A DNA stretch of 64,000 bases, taken from assembly GCF_017877135.1 (NCBI RefSeq), contig NZ_JAGIPH010000001.1, positions 186,001 through 250,000 of the forward strand, written 5' to 3'. The stretch comes from Neorhizobium galegae. GTDB lineage: Bacteria > Pseudomonadota > Alphaproteobacteria > Rhizobiales > Rhizobiaceae. Positions 55,182 to 64,000 of this stretch are shown here, piece after piece (position 1 is the stretch's first letter; each line of letters begins with the position of its first letter). The notes under the pieces were generated by a model. It was not told where the DNA came from, searched no databases, and saw nothing but the letters and a program-made list of their open reading frames with translations. A program made the position numbers and the translations under genes.

Positions 55182-57301
55182 GCAATGTCCTTTGAAAGCC
55201 AGACGCGGTTGTCGTGGACTGCCGCGCCACCATAGGGGGCGACCGGATCGGCACCGGTCAGGATGTTGATGCCCTCGCCGTCGAGATGCGCCTTGTTCGG
55301 CCACAGGCCCTCGGCCACCAGCACACCGCGCCGGGCGCCGGATGTGACCTTCGCATGGATGCGGAGCGAGCCGCGGGGATTGCCGATGCGGACAATATCT
55401 CCATCGGCGATCGAAAGCGCTGCGGCATCATCGGGATGAACCATCACCTCCGGCCGGCCTTCCTTGTCGCGTGAGGTTTTTGTCTCGGCAAAGGTGGAAT
55501 TCAAGAAGTTGCGCGCCGGCGACGTGGCAAGCCGGAACGGATACACCTCGTTTGCCACCTCGATCACGTCCACCTGGTCGGGGAACGGCGGAAGCTGGTC
55601 GTAGGGGCCAAGCGCCCCAAGGCTTGCCGGCGTCTTGTTCGGAGACGGGCCATTTTCCCAGTCGGGCCGGAAGCGGAACTTTCCGTCCGCATAACCAAAG
55701 CCGTTGAGATAATGCGCATCCTCGAAGGCCGGCTGACAGTCGATCCACTTGTCGACAAGAAGCTGGTCATAACCCGGATAGCCGTTCGGCAACAGCATGC
55801 GGTCGATATGCTCCCGCTCGCTCAAGCCAAAACCCGGATAATCCGACACGCCAAGCCGCTTTGCCAGTTCCTCGATGACAAAGAGATTGGTGCGCACCGT
55901 CTCCGGCGGCTCGACCAGTTTCGGGCCGAGAAGAATGTGGTTCTGGCCGCCGGCGCGGTAGAGATCGTCATGTTCGACGAACATGGTGGCGGGCAGAACG
56001 ATATCGGCCATCTCGGCCGTTTCGGTCATGAAATGTTCGTGGACGGCGGAAAACAGGTCCGGCCGGGCAAAGCCCTCGCGCACCAGCCGTTGTTCCGGCG
56101 CAATATTCATCGGGTTGGTGTTCTGGATGAGAAGCGCAGTCACCGGGCCGCGATGGCGAAGCGCCACAGCATCGCCCGTCAGCACGCGGCCGATCTGCGA
56201 CTGGTCGAGCATGCGCACATCGGGGTCCATGTAGGACGTGCCCATCAGTTCGCGCTTGTCGAGCTTGAAGATTTCGCCATTGTTATGAAAGGCGCCGCCG
56301 CCTTCATATTGCCAGGAGCCGAGAACCGTCGCGAGCGACAGCGCCGCATGCATGGCAACGCTGCCGTTGCGCTGGCGGGTAAAACCGTAGCCGAGGCGGA
56401 AGAAGGTCTTTTTCGTTGTGCCGACCAGGCGGCCGAATACCTCGATCTCTTCCACCGAAAGCCCTGTTATGGCCGAGGCCCAGTGCGGCGTCCGGGTTTC
56501 AAGATGCGTCTCGAGCCCAGCCGGATCGTCGGCGAATTTCTGCATATAGGCGCGGTCGGCATACCCGTCGCGGAAGGCGATATGCATGAGCGCGCAGGCA
56601 AGGGCTGCATCCGTGCCGGGCTTCAGCACGATCTTCACGTCCGCCTGCTTCATCGTCGGGCTGTCATAGACATCGACCACGACGATCTTTGCGCCGCGCT
56701 CCTTGCGGGCCCGGATCGCATGGGTCATCACATTGACCTGGGTGGCGACCGGATTGGTGCCCCAGATGACCACGCAATCGGATTTGGCCATTTCGCGCGG
56801 ATCGGGGCCGCGAAGGGCACCGGTTCCCATCACATAGCCGGTCCAGGCCATGTTGGTGCAGATCGAGCCGAAAAAACCGGAATAGTGCTTGGCGTGGCGC
56901 AACCGCTCGATAGAATCGCGCTGCACCTGCCCCATCGTGCCGGCGTAGAAATAGGGCCAGATGGCCTCTGCCCCATGGGCAGCTTCTGCCTTGACGAAGG
57001 CGTCGGCGATCTCGTCGAGCGCGGCCTCCCACGTCACCTCTTGCCACACACCTTCGCCCTTTGCGCCGATGCGGCGCTTGGGCGTCATCAGGCGGCCGGG
57101 ATGGTAGAGACGCTCGGCATAACGGGCGACCTTGGCGCAGATGACGCCGGCCGTATAGCTGTTGGCGTTCGCGCCCCTCACCCGGCCGATGCGGCCATCG
57201 GGCGTCAGATCGATATCGAGCGCACAGGCGGAGGGACAATCATGCGGGCACACCGTATGACCAATGGCAGAATTGGCGGAGATCGGGGTCGTCACGTTCA
57301 T
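55178..57301 (-). CDS. Molybdopterin oxidoreductase with N-terminal 4Fe-4S site
   Basis: 707 residues. The Fe-S motif is Cys18-x3-Cys22-x3-Cys26 with Cys55. The bis-MGD domains follow: CVVIWGTNPVATQVNVM and PFRLATSPARNFLNSTFAET, typical of the large thiosulfate/formate-type family in aerobes. No Tat signal, so cytoplasmic. The start at 57301 (MNVTTPIS) is preceded by AGGAAAGGC. No electron-transfer subunit is next to it. The substrate is unknown; names such as formate dehydrogenase would be guesses. Confidence 0.92.
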   Translation of the reverse strand: MNVTTPISANSAIGHTVCPHDCPSACALDIDLTPDGRIGRVRGANANSYTAGVICAKVARYAERLYHPGRLMTPKRRIGAKGEGVWQEVTWEAALDEIADAFVKAEAAHGAEAIWPYFYAGTMGQVQRDSIERLRHAKHYSGFFGSICTNMAWTGYVMGTGALRGPDPREMAKSDCVVIWGTNPVATQVNVMTHAIRARKERGAKIVVVDVYDSPTMKQADVKIVLKPGTDAALACALMHIAFRDGYADRAYMQKFADDPAGLETHLETRTPHWASAITGLSVEEIEVFGRLVGTTKKTFFRLGYGFTRQRNGSVAMHAALSLATVLGSWQYEGGGAFHNNGEIFKLDKRELMGTSYMDPDVRMLDQSQIGRVLTGDAVALRHRGPVTALLIQNTNPMNIAPEQRLVREGFARPDLFSAVHEHFMTETAEMADIVLPATMFVEHDDLYRAGGQNHILLGPKLVEPPETVRTNLFVIEELAKRLGVSDYPGFGLSEREHIDRMLLPNGYPGYDQLLVDKWIDCQPAFEDAHYLNGFGYADGKFRFRPDWENGPSPNKTPASLGALGPYDQLPPFPDQVDVIEVANEVYPFRLATSPARNFLNSTFAETKTSRDKEGRPEVMVHPDDAAALSIADGDIVRIGNPRGSLRIHAKVTSGARRGVLVAEGLWPNKAHLDGEGINILTGADPVAPYGGAAVHDNRVWLSKDIA

Positions 57302-57387
57302 GCCTTTCCTATAGGACAGGACAAGCGTCGCCAAAAGCGCCTTTTGCGATGCATCAATTCTATTGACGCGACCCAGCAGGCTTTCTC

Positions 57388-58254
57388 ATGAACTATCGGC
57401 ATATCTATCACGCCGGCAATTTTGCCGATGTCCTCAAACACGCGGTTCTGTGCCTTCTGGTGCGCCACATGCAGAAGAAGGACAAGGCCTTTCGCGTGCT
57501 CGATACCCATGCCGGGATAGGCCTCTACGACCTGTCGTCGGAAGAAGCCCAGAAAACCGGCGAATGGCGCGATGGCATCGGCCGCCTGATGGCGGCAGAC
57601 CTGCCGGCGCCGGTCGCCGCCCTTCTGTCGCCCTATCTCGATGCCGTGCGCGACCTCAATCCAACCGGCGACATCTCGCGTTATCCCGGCTCGCCGAAAC
57701 TTGCGCGCATACTGTTTCGCCCGCAGGACCGGCTGGCGGCGATGGAACTGCACCCCGACGATTACGGCCGCCTGTCGCGCCTGTTCGAGGGCGATTATCA
57801 GGTGCGGGTGACGGAACTGGATGGCTGGCTGTCGCTCGGCGCCCATCTGCCGCCGAAGGAAAAGCGCGGCATCATCCTCGTCGATCCGCCCTTCGAGATC
57901 GACGGCGAGTATGACCGGCTGGTCAACGGGCTTGCCACCGCCTATCGCCGTTTTCCCGGCGGCACCTATTGCCTCTGGTATCCGCTGAAGAAGGGGGCGC
58001 CGATCCGCCGCTTCCACGAGGACCTGCAGGCGCTTCAGATTCCAAAGATGCTGTGCACGGAGCTTTCCGTGAAAAGCGACCGAGATGGCACCGGTCTCTC
58101 CGGCTCCGGCCTTGTCATCGTCAACCCGCCGTTTACGCTGAAAGCCGACCTGCATGTGATCCTGCCGGTGATCAAGGATGTGCTGGCGCAGGATCGCTAT
58201 GCCTCGCAGCGCGCCTTCTGGCTGCGCGGCGAAGAGGCGCCCGAAGAGACCTGA
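57388..58254 (+). CDS. rlmJ: 23S rRNA (adenine-2030-N6)-methyltransferase
   Basis: 288 residues. It begins MNYRHIYHAGNFADVLKH, the diagnostic opening of RlmJ, and has DTHAGIGLYDL for the SAM loop and VDPPFE as the catalytic N6-adenine motif. It methylates A2030 of 23S rRNA; a growth-mild knock-out in E. coli. It starts 86 nt after the divergent molybdopterin gene. The C-terminus ends in acidic residues without extra domain. Confidence 0.97.
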   Translation: MNYRHIYHAGNFADVLKHAVLCLLVRHMQKKDKAFRVLDTHAGIGLYDLSSEEAQKTGEWRDGIGRLMAADLPAPVAALLSPYLDAVRDLNPTGDISRYPGSPKLARILFRPQDRLAAMELHPDDYGRLSRLFEGDYQVRVTELDGWLSLGAHLPPKEKRGIILVDPPFEIDGEYDRLVNGLATAYRRFPGGTYCLWYPLKKGAPIRRFHEDLQALQIPKMLCTELSVKSDRDGTGLSGSGLVIVNPPFTLKADLHVILPVIKDVLAQDRYASQRAFWLRGEEAPEET

Positions 58255-58342
58255 ACGGCTGACCTGAACGCGCGGCCCGATCGGCGGCTTGACCGGGCGG
58301 TCCTGGCTGGGACATGGTGCCAGCATTTCCTGGGAGGTTTTC

Positions 58343-58993
58343 ATGGTGTTCCGTCCCGTTTGCGCCCTGCTCGTGATGCTTCTTGCCGCAATTGCCCTGC
58401 CGGCGAACGCGCAGGATCGCCCGTCTGGCTTCGACTTCTATGTGCTGTCGCTGTCGTGGTCGCCGACCTATTGCGGTTCGGCCAAGGATAAGACCAGCCA
58501 GGAGCAATGCGGGCCGGACAAGGCCTTCGGTTTCATCGCGCATGGTCTGTGGCCCCAGAACGAAAAGGGCTATCCGGAAACCTGCGCCACGAAAGAGCCG
58601 CGGCGCGTACCGGAAGAGCTTGGCCGCGCCTATTTCGACATCATGCCGTCGATGGGGCTGATCGGCCATGAGTGGCGCAAGCACGGCTCCTGCTCGGGCC
58701 TCTCCCAGAAAGCCTATCTCGACACCACCCGCGCAGCCTTCGAGCGCATCAGGCTTCCTGCCGAGATTGTCGCCGCAGACAGCGCAAAAACCTATTCGGC
58801 GGAAGCCATCGAGGAGAGCTTCATCGCCGCCAATCCGGGGCTTCGCCCGGAAGGCATTGCGGTGACCTGCGAGGCAAGCCGTCTTGAGGAAGTGCGCATC
58901 TGCCTTGCCAAGGACCTTTCCTTCCGCACCTGCCCGGAGGTGGATGCCAAGGCCTGCTCGCTCAAACGCATCACCGTGCCGCCGGCACGCTGA
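58343..58993 (+). CDS. Secreted ribonuclease T2
   Basis: 216 residues. GGGAGG (58332-58337) sets the ATG at 58343. A Sec signal ends at ANAQ. CAS-1 FIAHGLWPQN (His67) and CAS-2 HEWRKHGSC (Glu110, His114) are both intact, with Cys pairs for disulfides. It cleaves RNA in the periplasm or outside, giving 2',3'-cyclic ends. The gene is followed by two GST genes. Its regulation is not visible. Confidence 0.95.
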   Translation: MVFRPVCALLVMLLAAIALPANAQDRPSGFDFYVLSLSWSPTYCGSAKDKTSQEQCGPDKAFGFIAHGLWPQNEKGYPETCATKEPRRVPEELGRAYFDIMPSMGLIGHEWRKHGSCSGLSQKAYLDTTRAAFERIRLPAEIVAADSAKTYSAEAIEESFIAANPGLRPEGIAVTCEASRLEEVRICLAKDLSFRTCPEVDAKACSLKRITVPPAR

Positions 58994-59019
58994 CCTTTAC
59001 GACCCACAGGACATACAAG

Positions 59020-59616
59020 ATGAAACTGCTCTACTCCCCCGCCTCGCCCTATTCGGCCAAATGCCGCATGGCTGCCCGCCATCTCGGCATCACGATAGAC
59101 GAGGTGAAGACCGACACCGGCGCTGCGCCGGCAGAATTGATCGACAACAACCCGCTCGGTAAGATCCCCGTCCTGATCCGCGACGGCGAAAGCCCGATCT
59201 ATGACAGCGTCGCCATCATGCATTACCTCGACCGGCTGTCGGAGGGTAAGCTCTATCCGGCCAAGGACGAGAAGCGCACGGATGCGGAAGTTCTGGAAGC
59301 GCTCTGCGACGGCATCACCGACTGCCTGCTTGCCATCGTCTATGAGCGCCGCGGGCGCCCGACCGAGATCGTCCACCAGCCATGGATCGACAAGCAGTGG
59401 TCGAAAGTGGAGCGCGGCCTGGATTACCTTGAAAACAACCTGCCGAAGACGGAGAAGAAGCTGAATGGCGGCCATTTCGCGCTTGCCGCGCTGATTGGCT
59501 ATCTCGACCTGCGCTTTGCCGGACAATGGGCCGATGGCCGCCCCAGCCTTGCCGCCTGGCCGCAGAAGTTTTCAAAGCTGTTTGCCGACTACGACAGCAT
59601 GAAATCGGTCGCATAA
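59020..59616 (+). CDS. GST family protein, copy 1
   Basis: 198 residues. LLYSPASPYSAKCRMAARH is a thioredoxin-fold start with Ser/Cys, NPLGKIPVL and DSVAIMHYLDRL are the glutathione-binding loops, and LNGGHFALAALIGYLDLRFA closes the C-domain. It starts 26 nt after the RNase T2 gene, so the two may be co-transcribed. A diverged copy follows at 60026; the two share most motif positions (for example LNGGHFALAALI). Confidence 0.9.
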   Translation: MKLLYSPASPYSAKCRMAARHLGITIDEVKTDTGAAPAELIDNNPLGKIPVLIRDGESPIYDSVAIMHYLDRLSEGKLYPAKDEKRTDAEVLEALCDGITDCLLAIVYERRGRPTEIVHQPWIDKQWSKVERGLDYLENNLPKTEKKLNGGHFALAALIGYLDLRFAGQWADGRPSLAAWPQKFSKLFADYDSMKSVA

Positions 59617-60025
59617 GCCCATTGCGCCTCCCGGCGCCCCATCTCTTGCCGGTACCGTCGTCTTGAGGTGCAGACATCCGCAAACGTGAAGGCAGTGCAT
59701 GGCATCGCCCTCACCTCGCGCAATTGATCGCCGCAACAGGCACCGGACAACCGCGCGCAACCCAAATGGCACAGAAGGCCTCAAGCGCAGCAGCAGACCG
59801 GGCCGCCCCTGTCGATTCTTGACACATGAGGCAGCAGCATAAGCGCCTCAAGTATTATTCCGAAACATCTATGTATAACTAAAACAGTATTTCGCACTGC
59901 ACAATAAATTACAATATTAAATACAATCGACAAGTATAAACTGTGAATCATTGAAAAGATTCGTGTTCCTTCTTGACTACCCATTATATAAAGGCCGACA
60001 GAGCAACAATTGCCAGGATCCTGTC
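59617..60025. other. Intergenic stretch between the two GSTs
   Basis: 409 nt without a convincing gene. Its middle (59840-59990) is markedly AT-rich, unlike either gene, and would hold the promoter of the second copy. A TTGACT (59973-59978) and TATATA (59985-59990) are too close for a sigma-70 pair. No repeats or hairpins were recognised. Confidence 0.55.
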
Positions 60026-60616
60026 GTGCGTCTTCTCTACACCCCCGCTTCGCCATTTTCGGCAAAGTGTCTTATGGCAGTTCGCCATTTAGGAATTGCG
60101 GTCACGGAAGTGAATGCAGCCGTTTCCGCGCCACCGCCGGAACTTATCGGGAGCAATCCTCTGGGCAGATTTCCCATGCTGATCCGCGATGGCGAACTGC
60201 CGCTCTGCGACAGTGTCGCCATCATGCATTTCTTCGATCGGCTGACGGATGGGCAGCTCTACCCGCGCAACCCGAAGAAGCGGGCAGAGGTCGACATGCT
60301 GGAGGCGCTCTGCGACGGCATTACCGACAGCCTGATGCAGATCACCTATGAGCAGCGTTTTCGCCCGGAAGAGAAAGTTTACCAGCCCTGGCTGGACCGC
60401 CACTGGGTGAAGGTGGCGCGGGGCCTGGATTTTCTGGAATGCCATGTTCCCCGGACCGACAAGAAGCTGAATGGCGGCCATTTTGCGCTGGCGGCCCTGA
60501 TCGCCTATCTGCATGTGCGCTATGCTGGACGGTGGGATGTCGGCCGCCCGCGGCTTGCCGCATGGCCGCGCGCCTTCTCGCAACTGGTCCACACGCGCAC
60601 CAAGGCGGCCGCCTGA
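60026..60616 (+). CDS. GST family protein, copy 2 (diverged)
   Basis: 196 residues from GTG 60026, with AGGA 7 nt upstream. It aligns along its whole length with copy 1 (LLYTPASPFSAKCLMAVRH against LLYSPASPYSAKCRMAARH). It also shares NPLGRFPML and LNGGHFALAALIAYL. Differences include Cys in LCDSVAIMHF and loss of a helix-capping Asp in the last third. It seems to be an old tandem duplication under its own promoter. Ends before a bidirectional terminator. Confidence 0.88.
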   Translation: MRLLYTPASPFSAKCLMAVRHLGIAVTEVNAAVSAPPPELIGSNPLGRFPMLIRDGELPLCDSVAIMHFFDRLTDGQLYPRNPKKRAEVDMLEALCDGITDSLMQITYEQRFRPEEKVYQPWLDRHWVKVARGLDFLECHVPRTDKKLNGGHFALAALIAYLHVRYAGRWDVGRPRLAAWPRAFSQLVHTRTKAAA

Positions 60617-60644
60617 GGCAACCGGACACAAGGCGCGCGAGGCA

Positions 60645-60680
60645 AAAAGAAAGGCCGGAGGTTTCCCCCCGGCCCTTTTT
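60645..60680. terminator. Terminator between GST copy 2 and ropB
   Basis: GGCCGG (60653-60658) and CCGGCC (60669-60674) with a T-tract at 60676-60680 for the plus strand, and an A-rich left flank (60645-60652) that gives U for minus. Serves both converging genes. Confidence 0.8.
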
Positions 60681-60701
60681 CGCCGATCCGAGGATCGAAG
60701 A

Positions 60702-61340
60702 TCAGAACTTCACGCCGATGCCGAGCTTGACCGACTGGTCGTCGAAGCCGCGCGAAACGTTGGTGCCGCCCAGGTTGTAGTCCTTGTCCTGGTAGTCGGT
60801 GTAACGGTATTCGACGCGTGCGGTGATGTTCTTGGTGACCATGGTTTCGACACCGGCGCCGACCGTGTAGCCGACCGAGGTGTTGCTGTCGGAACCGGCA
60901 GCGCTCGAGACCTTGTGATCGGCAATGGCGACACCGCCCGTGCCATAGATCATGAAGGGGTTGAAGTCATAGCCGAGGCGGGCGCGAACCGAGCCGTTGA
61001 GCTTTTCTTCGCCGGTGATGCCGTTCGACGTGCCCTTCTGGTCGTTGTAGCCGAGGTCGGCTTCCGCACCGTAGACGATCTGGCCGCTCTGCCAGTTGTA
61101 ACCGCCGTAGATGCCACCACCCCAGCCGTCAGCGCTCGGCTCGCCGGCGCCGCCCTTGACCTTGCCCCAATCGTAGGAGCCGGTGCCGCCGAGGTAGAAG
61201 CCGGACCAGTTGCTGACGGGAGCCGGGGCGTCATAGGCGGCCGGGGCTTCCGGAACCTGGGTGACGGCGTCAGCGGCCTGTGCCGATACGGCTGCAAGGC
61301 TGGCTGCGGAAACCATCAGGGTAGCAATGAGAGTACGCAT
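60702..61340 (-). CDS. ropB: Outer membrane beta-barrel protein (RopB/Omp25 family)
   Basis: 212 residues. A Sec signal (MRTLIATLMVSAASLAAVSA, then QAAD) is followed by NWSGFYLGGTGSYDWG and a series of amphipathic strands ending in VKLGIGVKF, with C-terminal Phe. It is the Omp25/Omp31-like eight-strand barrel, an abundant protein of rhizobia and Brucella with adhesion or envelope roles. AAGGAGA precedes the ATG. RopB-type genes respond to Mg or stress in some species; no site could be named. Confidence 0.9.
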   Translation of the reverse strand: MRTLIATLMVSAASLAAVSAQAADAVTQVPEAPAAYDAPAPVSNWSGFYLGGTGSYDWGKVKGGAGEPSADGWGGGIYGGYNWQSGQIVYGAEADLGYNDQKGTSNGITGEEKLNGSVRARLGYDFNPFMIYGTGGVAIADHKVSSAAGSDSNTSVGYTVGAGVETMVTKNITARVEYRYTDYQDKDYNLGGTNVSRGFDDQSVKLGIGVKF

Positions 61341-61707
61341 AATTTTCTCCTTTTCGATGCCGGCCGGGAGGCGCTGTTTCAGTCAATGACAGCGCCATTG
61401 CTCCCTGCTCGTTGAGATCGAATTTGGTGGGCAATTGAGGAATTGAAAGTACCGAATTGTGAATTGATTGCGGCAACGGGATGGCTGAATCTGGATGTTG
61501 CTTTGCCGCCACAGGCACTTTATTAACCCTAACCAAAGGTTAAACTCAGTATAAAAATACCAATAGTTCTCACGGCCGCGTGAATACATAAATACATTCC
61601 CGTGATGAAAAGCCTCGCGTATTCCGGCAATCCAGCCTCTTGATCCCGGCGTAAAGCACCGGCAAGCAATGGTGCATGCGCAACAGGCAAAAGAGGCGGG
61701 ACAGACC
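61341..61707. other. Intergenic region between ropB and the SDR gene
   Basis: 367 nt carrying the divergent promoters. An inverted repeat TTAACC/GGTTAA lies at 61523-61543, and the stretch 61515-61570 is AT-rich. TTGCCG-N17-GGTACT on minus may be a weak ropB promoter. No gene is convincing here. Confidence 0.55.
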
Positions 61708-62469
61708 ATGGAACATTTGCCGACCGTACTTGTAACCGGCGCCGCCAGACGCATGGGACGGGCGATTGTCGAGGATCTGGCCCACCATGGCTATGGCGTT
61801 GCCATTCACGCCGACCGCTCGTTTGCCGAGGCCGAGCAGCTTGCAGCGGAGTTGAGGGCGGAAGGCCGCCGCGCCGCAGCCGTCGAGGCCGATCTTATCG
61901 ATTCGCAGGCGACCGACTCGCTGATCGATCAGGCGGCACAACAGCTCGGGCCGATCACCGGTCTCGTCAACAATGCCTCGCTGTTCGTGAGCGATACCGC
62001 CGACGCCTTCGATGCGCAGTCCTTCGACCGCCACTTTGCCATCCATGTACGGGCGCCCTCCATCCTGTCGGCGGCGCTGCTGCGCCAGTTGCCGGAGGCG
62101 GCGAACGCCCTCATCGTCAACATCATCGACCAGCGGGTGTGGAAGCTCACGCCGCAATTCTATTCCTATACGCTTTCCAAGACGGCGCTCTGGACGGCCA
62201 CGCAGACGCTGGCGCAGGCCTATGCGCCGCGCGTGCGCGTCAACGCCATCGGCCCCGGCCCCTCCTTCCGCAGCGCCCGTCAGGCGCCCGAGGATTTCCA
62301 GCGGCAGATCGATGCGCTGCCGCTGAAACGCGGTCCCGGCCCCGATGAATTCGGCCGCACGATCCGATTTCTTTTTGACACTCCGTCCATCACGGGCCAA
62401 ATGATAGCCTTGGACGGAGGCCAGCACCTGGCCTGGCAAACGCCGGATGTGGCGGAGATCATTGAATGA
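61708..62469 (+). CDS. SDR family reductase, pteridine reductase/FolM-like
   Basis: 253 residues from ATG 61708; an ATG at 61669 would add 13. Rossmann motif TGAARRMG has the Arg of the pteridine reductase TGxxxRxG type. NNAS and a YSYTLSK (Tyr-x3-Lys) are the catalytic set. The remark [16 protein letters not shown] lies at the substrate loop. It may reduce dihydrobiopterin or folate-like pterins using NADPH. It overlaps uvrC by ATGA, so the two are coupled. Confidence 0.85.
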   Translation: MEHLPTVLVTGAARRMGRAIVEDLAHHGYGVAIHADRSFAEAEQLAAELRAEGRRAAAVEADLIDSQATDSLIDQAAQQLGPITGLVNNASLFVSDTADAFDAQSFDRHFAIHVRAPSILSAALLRQLPEAANALIVNIIDQRVWKLTPQFYSYTLSKTALWTATQTLAQAYAPRVRVNAIGPGPSFRSARQAPEDFQRQIDALPLKRGPGPDEFGRTIRFLFDTPSITGQMIALDGGQHLAWQTPDVAEIIE

Positions 62470-64000
62470 ATGGAACGAAACTGCCTGACGGTGGCGTTCT
62501 TTACGACGAAACGGACGAGGATGACGACGAGGTTGTAGCGGCCCCGGGCGAGGCTGCGCGCATGCTCTCCGGCATCGAATGGCATGCGGGGCTTCGCAAC
62601 GAAAGCGGCCTCAAGGGCGCCGATCTGATTGCCGAATTCGTCAAGCACCTGCCGAACGCGCCGGGCGTCTACCGCATGTTCAACGAGGCGGGCGACGTGC
62701 TCTACGTGGGCAAGGCCCGCAGCCTGAAGAAGCGCGTGACGAATTATGCGCAAGGGCGCGTGCATTCCAACCGTCTGACCAAGATGGTGCGCGAGACCGT
62801 GCAGATGGAGTTCGTCACCACCCGCACCGAGACGGAAGCGCTGCTGCTCGAGGCGAACCTCATCAAGCGCCTGCGCCCGCGCTACAACGTGCTTCTGCGC
62901 GACGACAAGAGCTTTCCCTATATCATGCTGACCGGCGACCATCGGGCGCCGGCCATCTACAAGCATCGCGGCGCGCGTGCCCGCAAGGGCGATTATTTCG
63001 GCCCCTTTGCCTCGGCAAGCGCCGTCGGGCGCACCATCAACTCGCTGCAGCGCGCCTTCCTGTTGCGCACCTGCACCGACAGCGTCTTCGAGGCCCGCAC
63101 GCGGCCCTGCCTGCTCTACCAGATCAAGCGCTGTTCCGGCCCCTGCACCCACGAGATCTCGGATGCGGACTATGGCGAGCTGGTCAACGAGGCCAAGGAC
63201 TTTCTCTCCGGCCGCAGCCAGGCGGTTAAGGCAACGATTGCCCGCCAGATGACGGAAGCCTCCGACGACATGGATTTCGAGCGCGCCGCCGTCTACCGCG
63301 ACCGGCTGTCAGCGCTGTCGCATGTGCAGAGCCACCAGGGCATCAATCCGGCGGGCGTAGAGGAAGCCGACGTGTTTGCCATCCATCACGAGGGCGGGCT
63401 CACCTGCATCCAGGTGTTCTTCTTCCGCGCCGGGCAGAACTGGGGCAACCAGGCTTATTTTCCGAAGGCGGATCCGCAGCTCACCGGATCGGAAGTGCTG
63501 AACGCCTTCCTCGCGCAGTTTTATGACGACAAGCCGGCGCCGCGCCAGATCCTTCTGTCCGAAACGGTCGAGGAACAGGACCTGCTGAGCCTTGCGCTGT
63601 CGGAAAAATCGACCGGCAAGATCACCATCCAGGTGCCGCAGCGCGGCGAGAAGAAGGATCTGACCGACCATGTCCTGGCCAATGCCCGCGAGGCGCATGG
63701 CCGGAAGCTGGCCGAAACGGCCTCGCAGGAGCGGCTGCTGAAAGGCTTTGCCGAGACCTTCGGCCTCGCTTACGTGCCGCGCCGCATCGAGATCTACGAC
63801 AACTCCCACATCATGGGCACCAATGCGGTGGGCGGCATGGTGGTGGCGGGGCCGGAAGGGTTCGTGAAGGGCCAGTATCGCAAGTTCAACATCAAATCGA
63901 CCGACATCACCCCCGGCGACGATTTTGGCATGATGCGCGAGGTGATGACGCGGCGCTTTTCGCGCCTCCTGAAGGAGGAAGGCCTGCCGGACCGCAGCGC
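62466..64000 (+). CDS. uvrC: Excinuclease UvrC (3' end outside window)
   Basis: 511 full codons are visible. An acidic N-terminal extension ([11 protein letters not shown]) of about 60 residues, typical of rhizobial UvrC, precedes the GIY-YIG nuclease ([20 protein letters not shown]). The UVR domain ([15 protein letters not shown]) and the start of the RNase H-like domain ([20 protein letters not shown]) follow. It makes both incisions in nucleotide excision repair with UvrAB. The ATG at 62466 overlaps the SDR stop by ATGA. Confidence 0.97.
   Translation, partial: MNGTKLPDGGVLYDETDEDDDEVVAAPGEAARMLSGIEWHAGLRNESGLKGADLIAEFVKHLPNAPGVYRMFNEAGDVLYVGKARSLKKRVTNYAQGRVHSNRLTKMVRETVQMEFVTTRTETEALLLEANLIKRLRPRYNVLLRDDKSFPYIMLTGDHRAPAIYKHRGARARKGDYFGPFASASAVGRTINSLQRAFLLRTCTDSVFEARTRPCLLYQIKRCSGPCTHEISDADYGELVNEAKDFLSGRSQAVKATIARQMTEASDDMDFERAAVYRDRLSALSHVQSHQGINPAGVEEADVFAIHHEGGLTCIQVFFFRAGQNWGNQAYFPKADPQLTGSEVLNAFLAQFYDDKPAPRQILLSETVEEQDLLSLALSEKSTGKITIQVPQRGEKKDLTDHVLANAREAHGRKLAETASQERLLKGFAETFGLAYVPRRIEIYDNSHIMGTNAVGGMVVAGPEGFVKGQYRKFNIKSTDITPGDDFGMMREVMTRRFSRLLKEEGLPDRS

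Noticed and set aside
59973-59990. TTGACT plus TATATA as promoter of GST copy 2
   Set aside because: Only 6 nt lie between the hexamers, far from the 16-18 nt needed.
61523-61555. CtrA-type TTAA-N7-TTAA site before ropB
   Set aside because: The best fit is TTAA-N7-ATAA, one base off in a key half, in a region rich in A and T.

Overview
The window looks like a chromosomal segment of an alphaproteobacterium of the order Hyphomicrobiales, most likely Rhizobiaceae (Rhizobium/Agrobacterium-like). The reasons are high GC with strong third-position bias, typical rhizobial neighbourhoods (plsX-fabH-ihfA-merR, glyA-nrdR-ribD-ribE, ldtR-ldtP-hemB, purMN next to hdaA and ppk-ppx), a BigR sulfur operon of the Agrobacterium/Xylella type, a RopB/Omp25-type outer membrane protein, and a dispersed rhizobial-style palindrome inside ribD. 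Most of the window is housekeeping DNA with small accessory insertions. The genus is inference; no marker gene was searched.

Layout. 1-2.1 kb: 3' part of an O-antigen ligase/polymerase-family membrane protein, a small XRE regulator and two tiny genes. 2.15 kb: tRNA-Pro(GGG), followed by one visibly more AT-rich orphan gene (2393-3556). 3.6-8.0 kb (minus): a lipid-synthesis run UQCC chaperone-DUF177-plsX-fabH-ihfA-merR. 8.2-11.0 kb: bamE and the proton pyrophosphatase hppA, convergent on one terminator. 11.2-18 kb: two riboflavin blocks, ribH-nusB-MFS and glyA-nrdR-ribD-ribE, separated by a GNAT gene on the other strand. 18-24 kb: ldtP and its regulator ldtR, DUF6163, hemB, an RDD protein and the leucyltransferase bpt. 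23.8-24.5 kb: an AbrB-type antitoxin/Doc toxin pair with a clear promoter and operator. 24.5-33.5 kb: parC, a periplasmic unknown, a GST/GGDEF-EAL pair, a DUF1236 protein and aspS.

33.6-39.5 kb is an accessory block between aspS and rnd: a TetR regulator divergent from two membrane proteins (ABA4-like, and a 7-TM protein of unknown function), an MFS transporter, a Tat-exported multicopper oxidase and an MBL-fold hydrolase. 39.6-51.2 kb: rnd, a phytase/esterase-like exported protein behind a PHO-box-like element, a membrane class III cyclase, ppx-ppk (also behind a PHO-like half-site pair), hdaA, an AI-2E-family permease and purMN. 51.2-54.5 kb: the five-gene overlapping BigR operon (blh-bigR-two YeeE/YedE halves-TauE), with its AT-rich palindromic operator. 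54.6-61.3 kb: a Nudix hydrolase coupled to a molybdopterin oxidoreductase, rlmJ, a secreted RNase T2, two tandem paralogous GSTs and ropB. 61.7-64 kb: a FolM/PTR1-like SDR and the 5' part of uvrC.

The best candidates for something undescribed are the orphan gene behind tRNA-Pro, the TetR/ABA4-like/7-TM module with its symmetric divergent promoter, the 240-nt palindromic element expanding RibD in frame, and the phosphate-linked control suggested at about 40.8 and 47.3 kb. Coordinates, motifs and repeats were read by eye; no database search or folding program was run.
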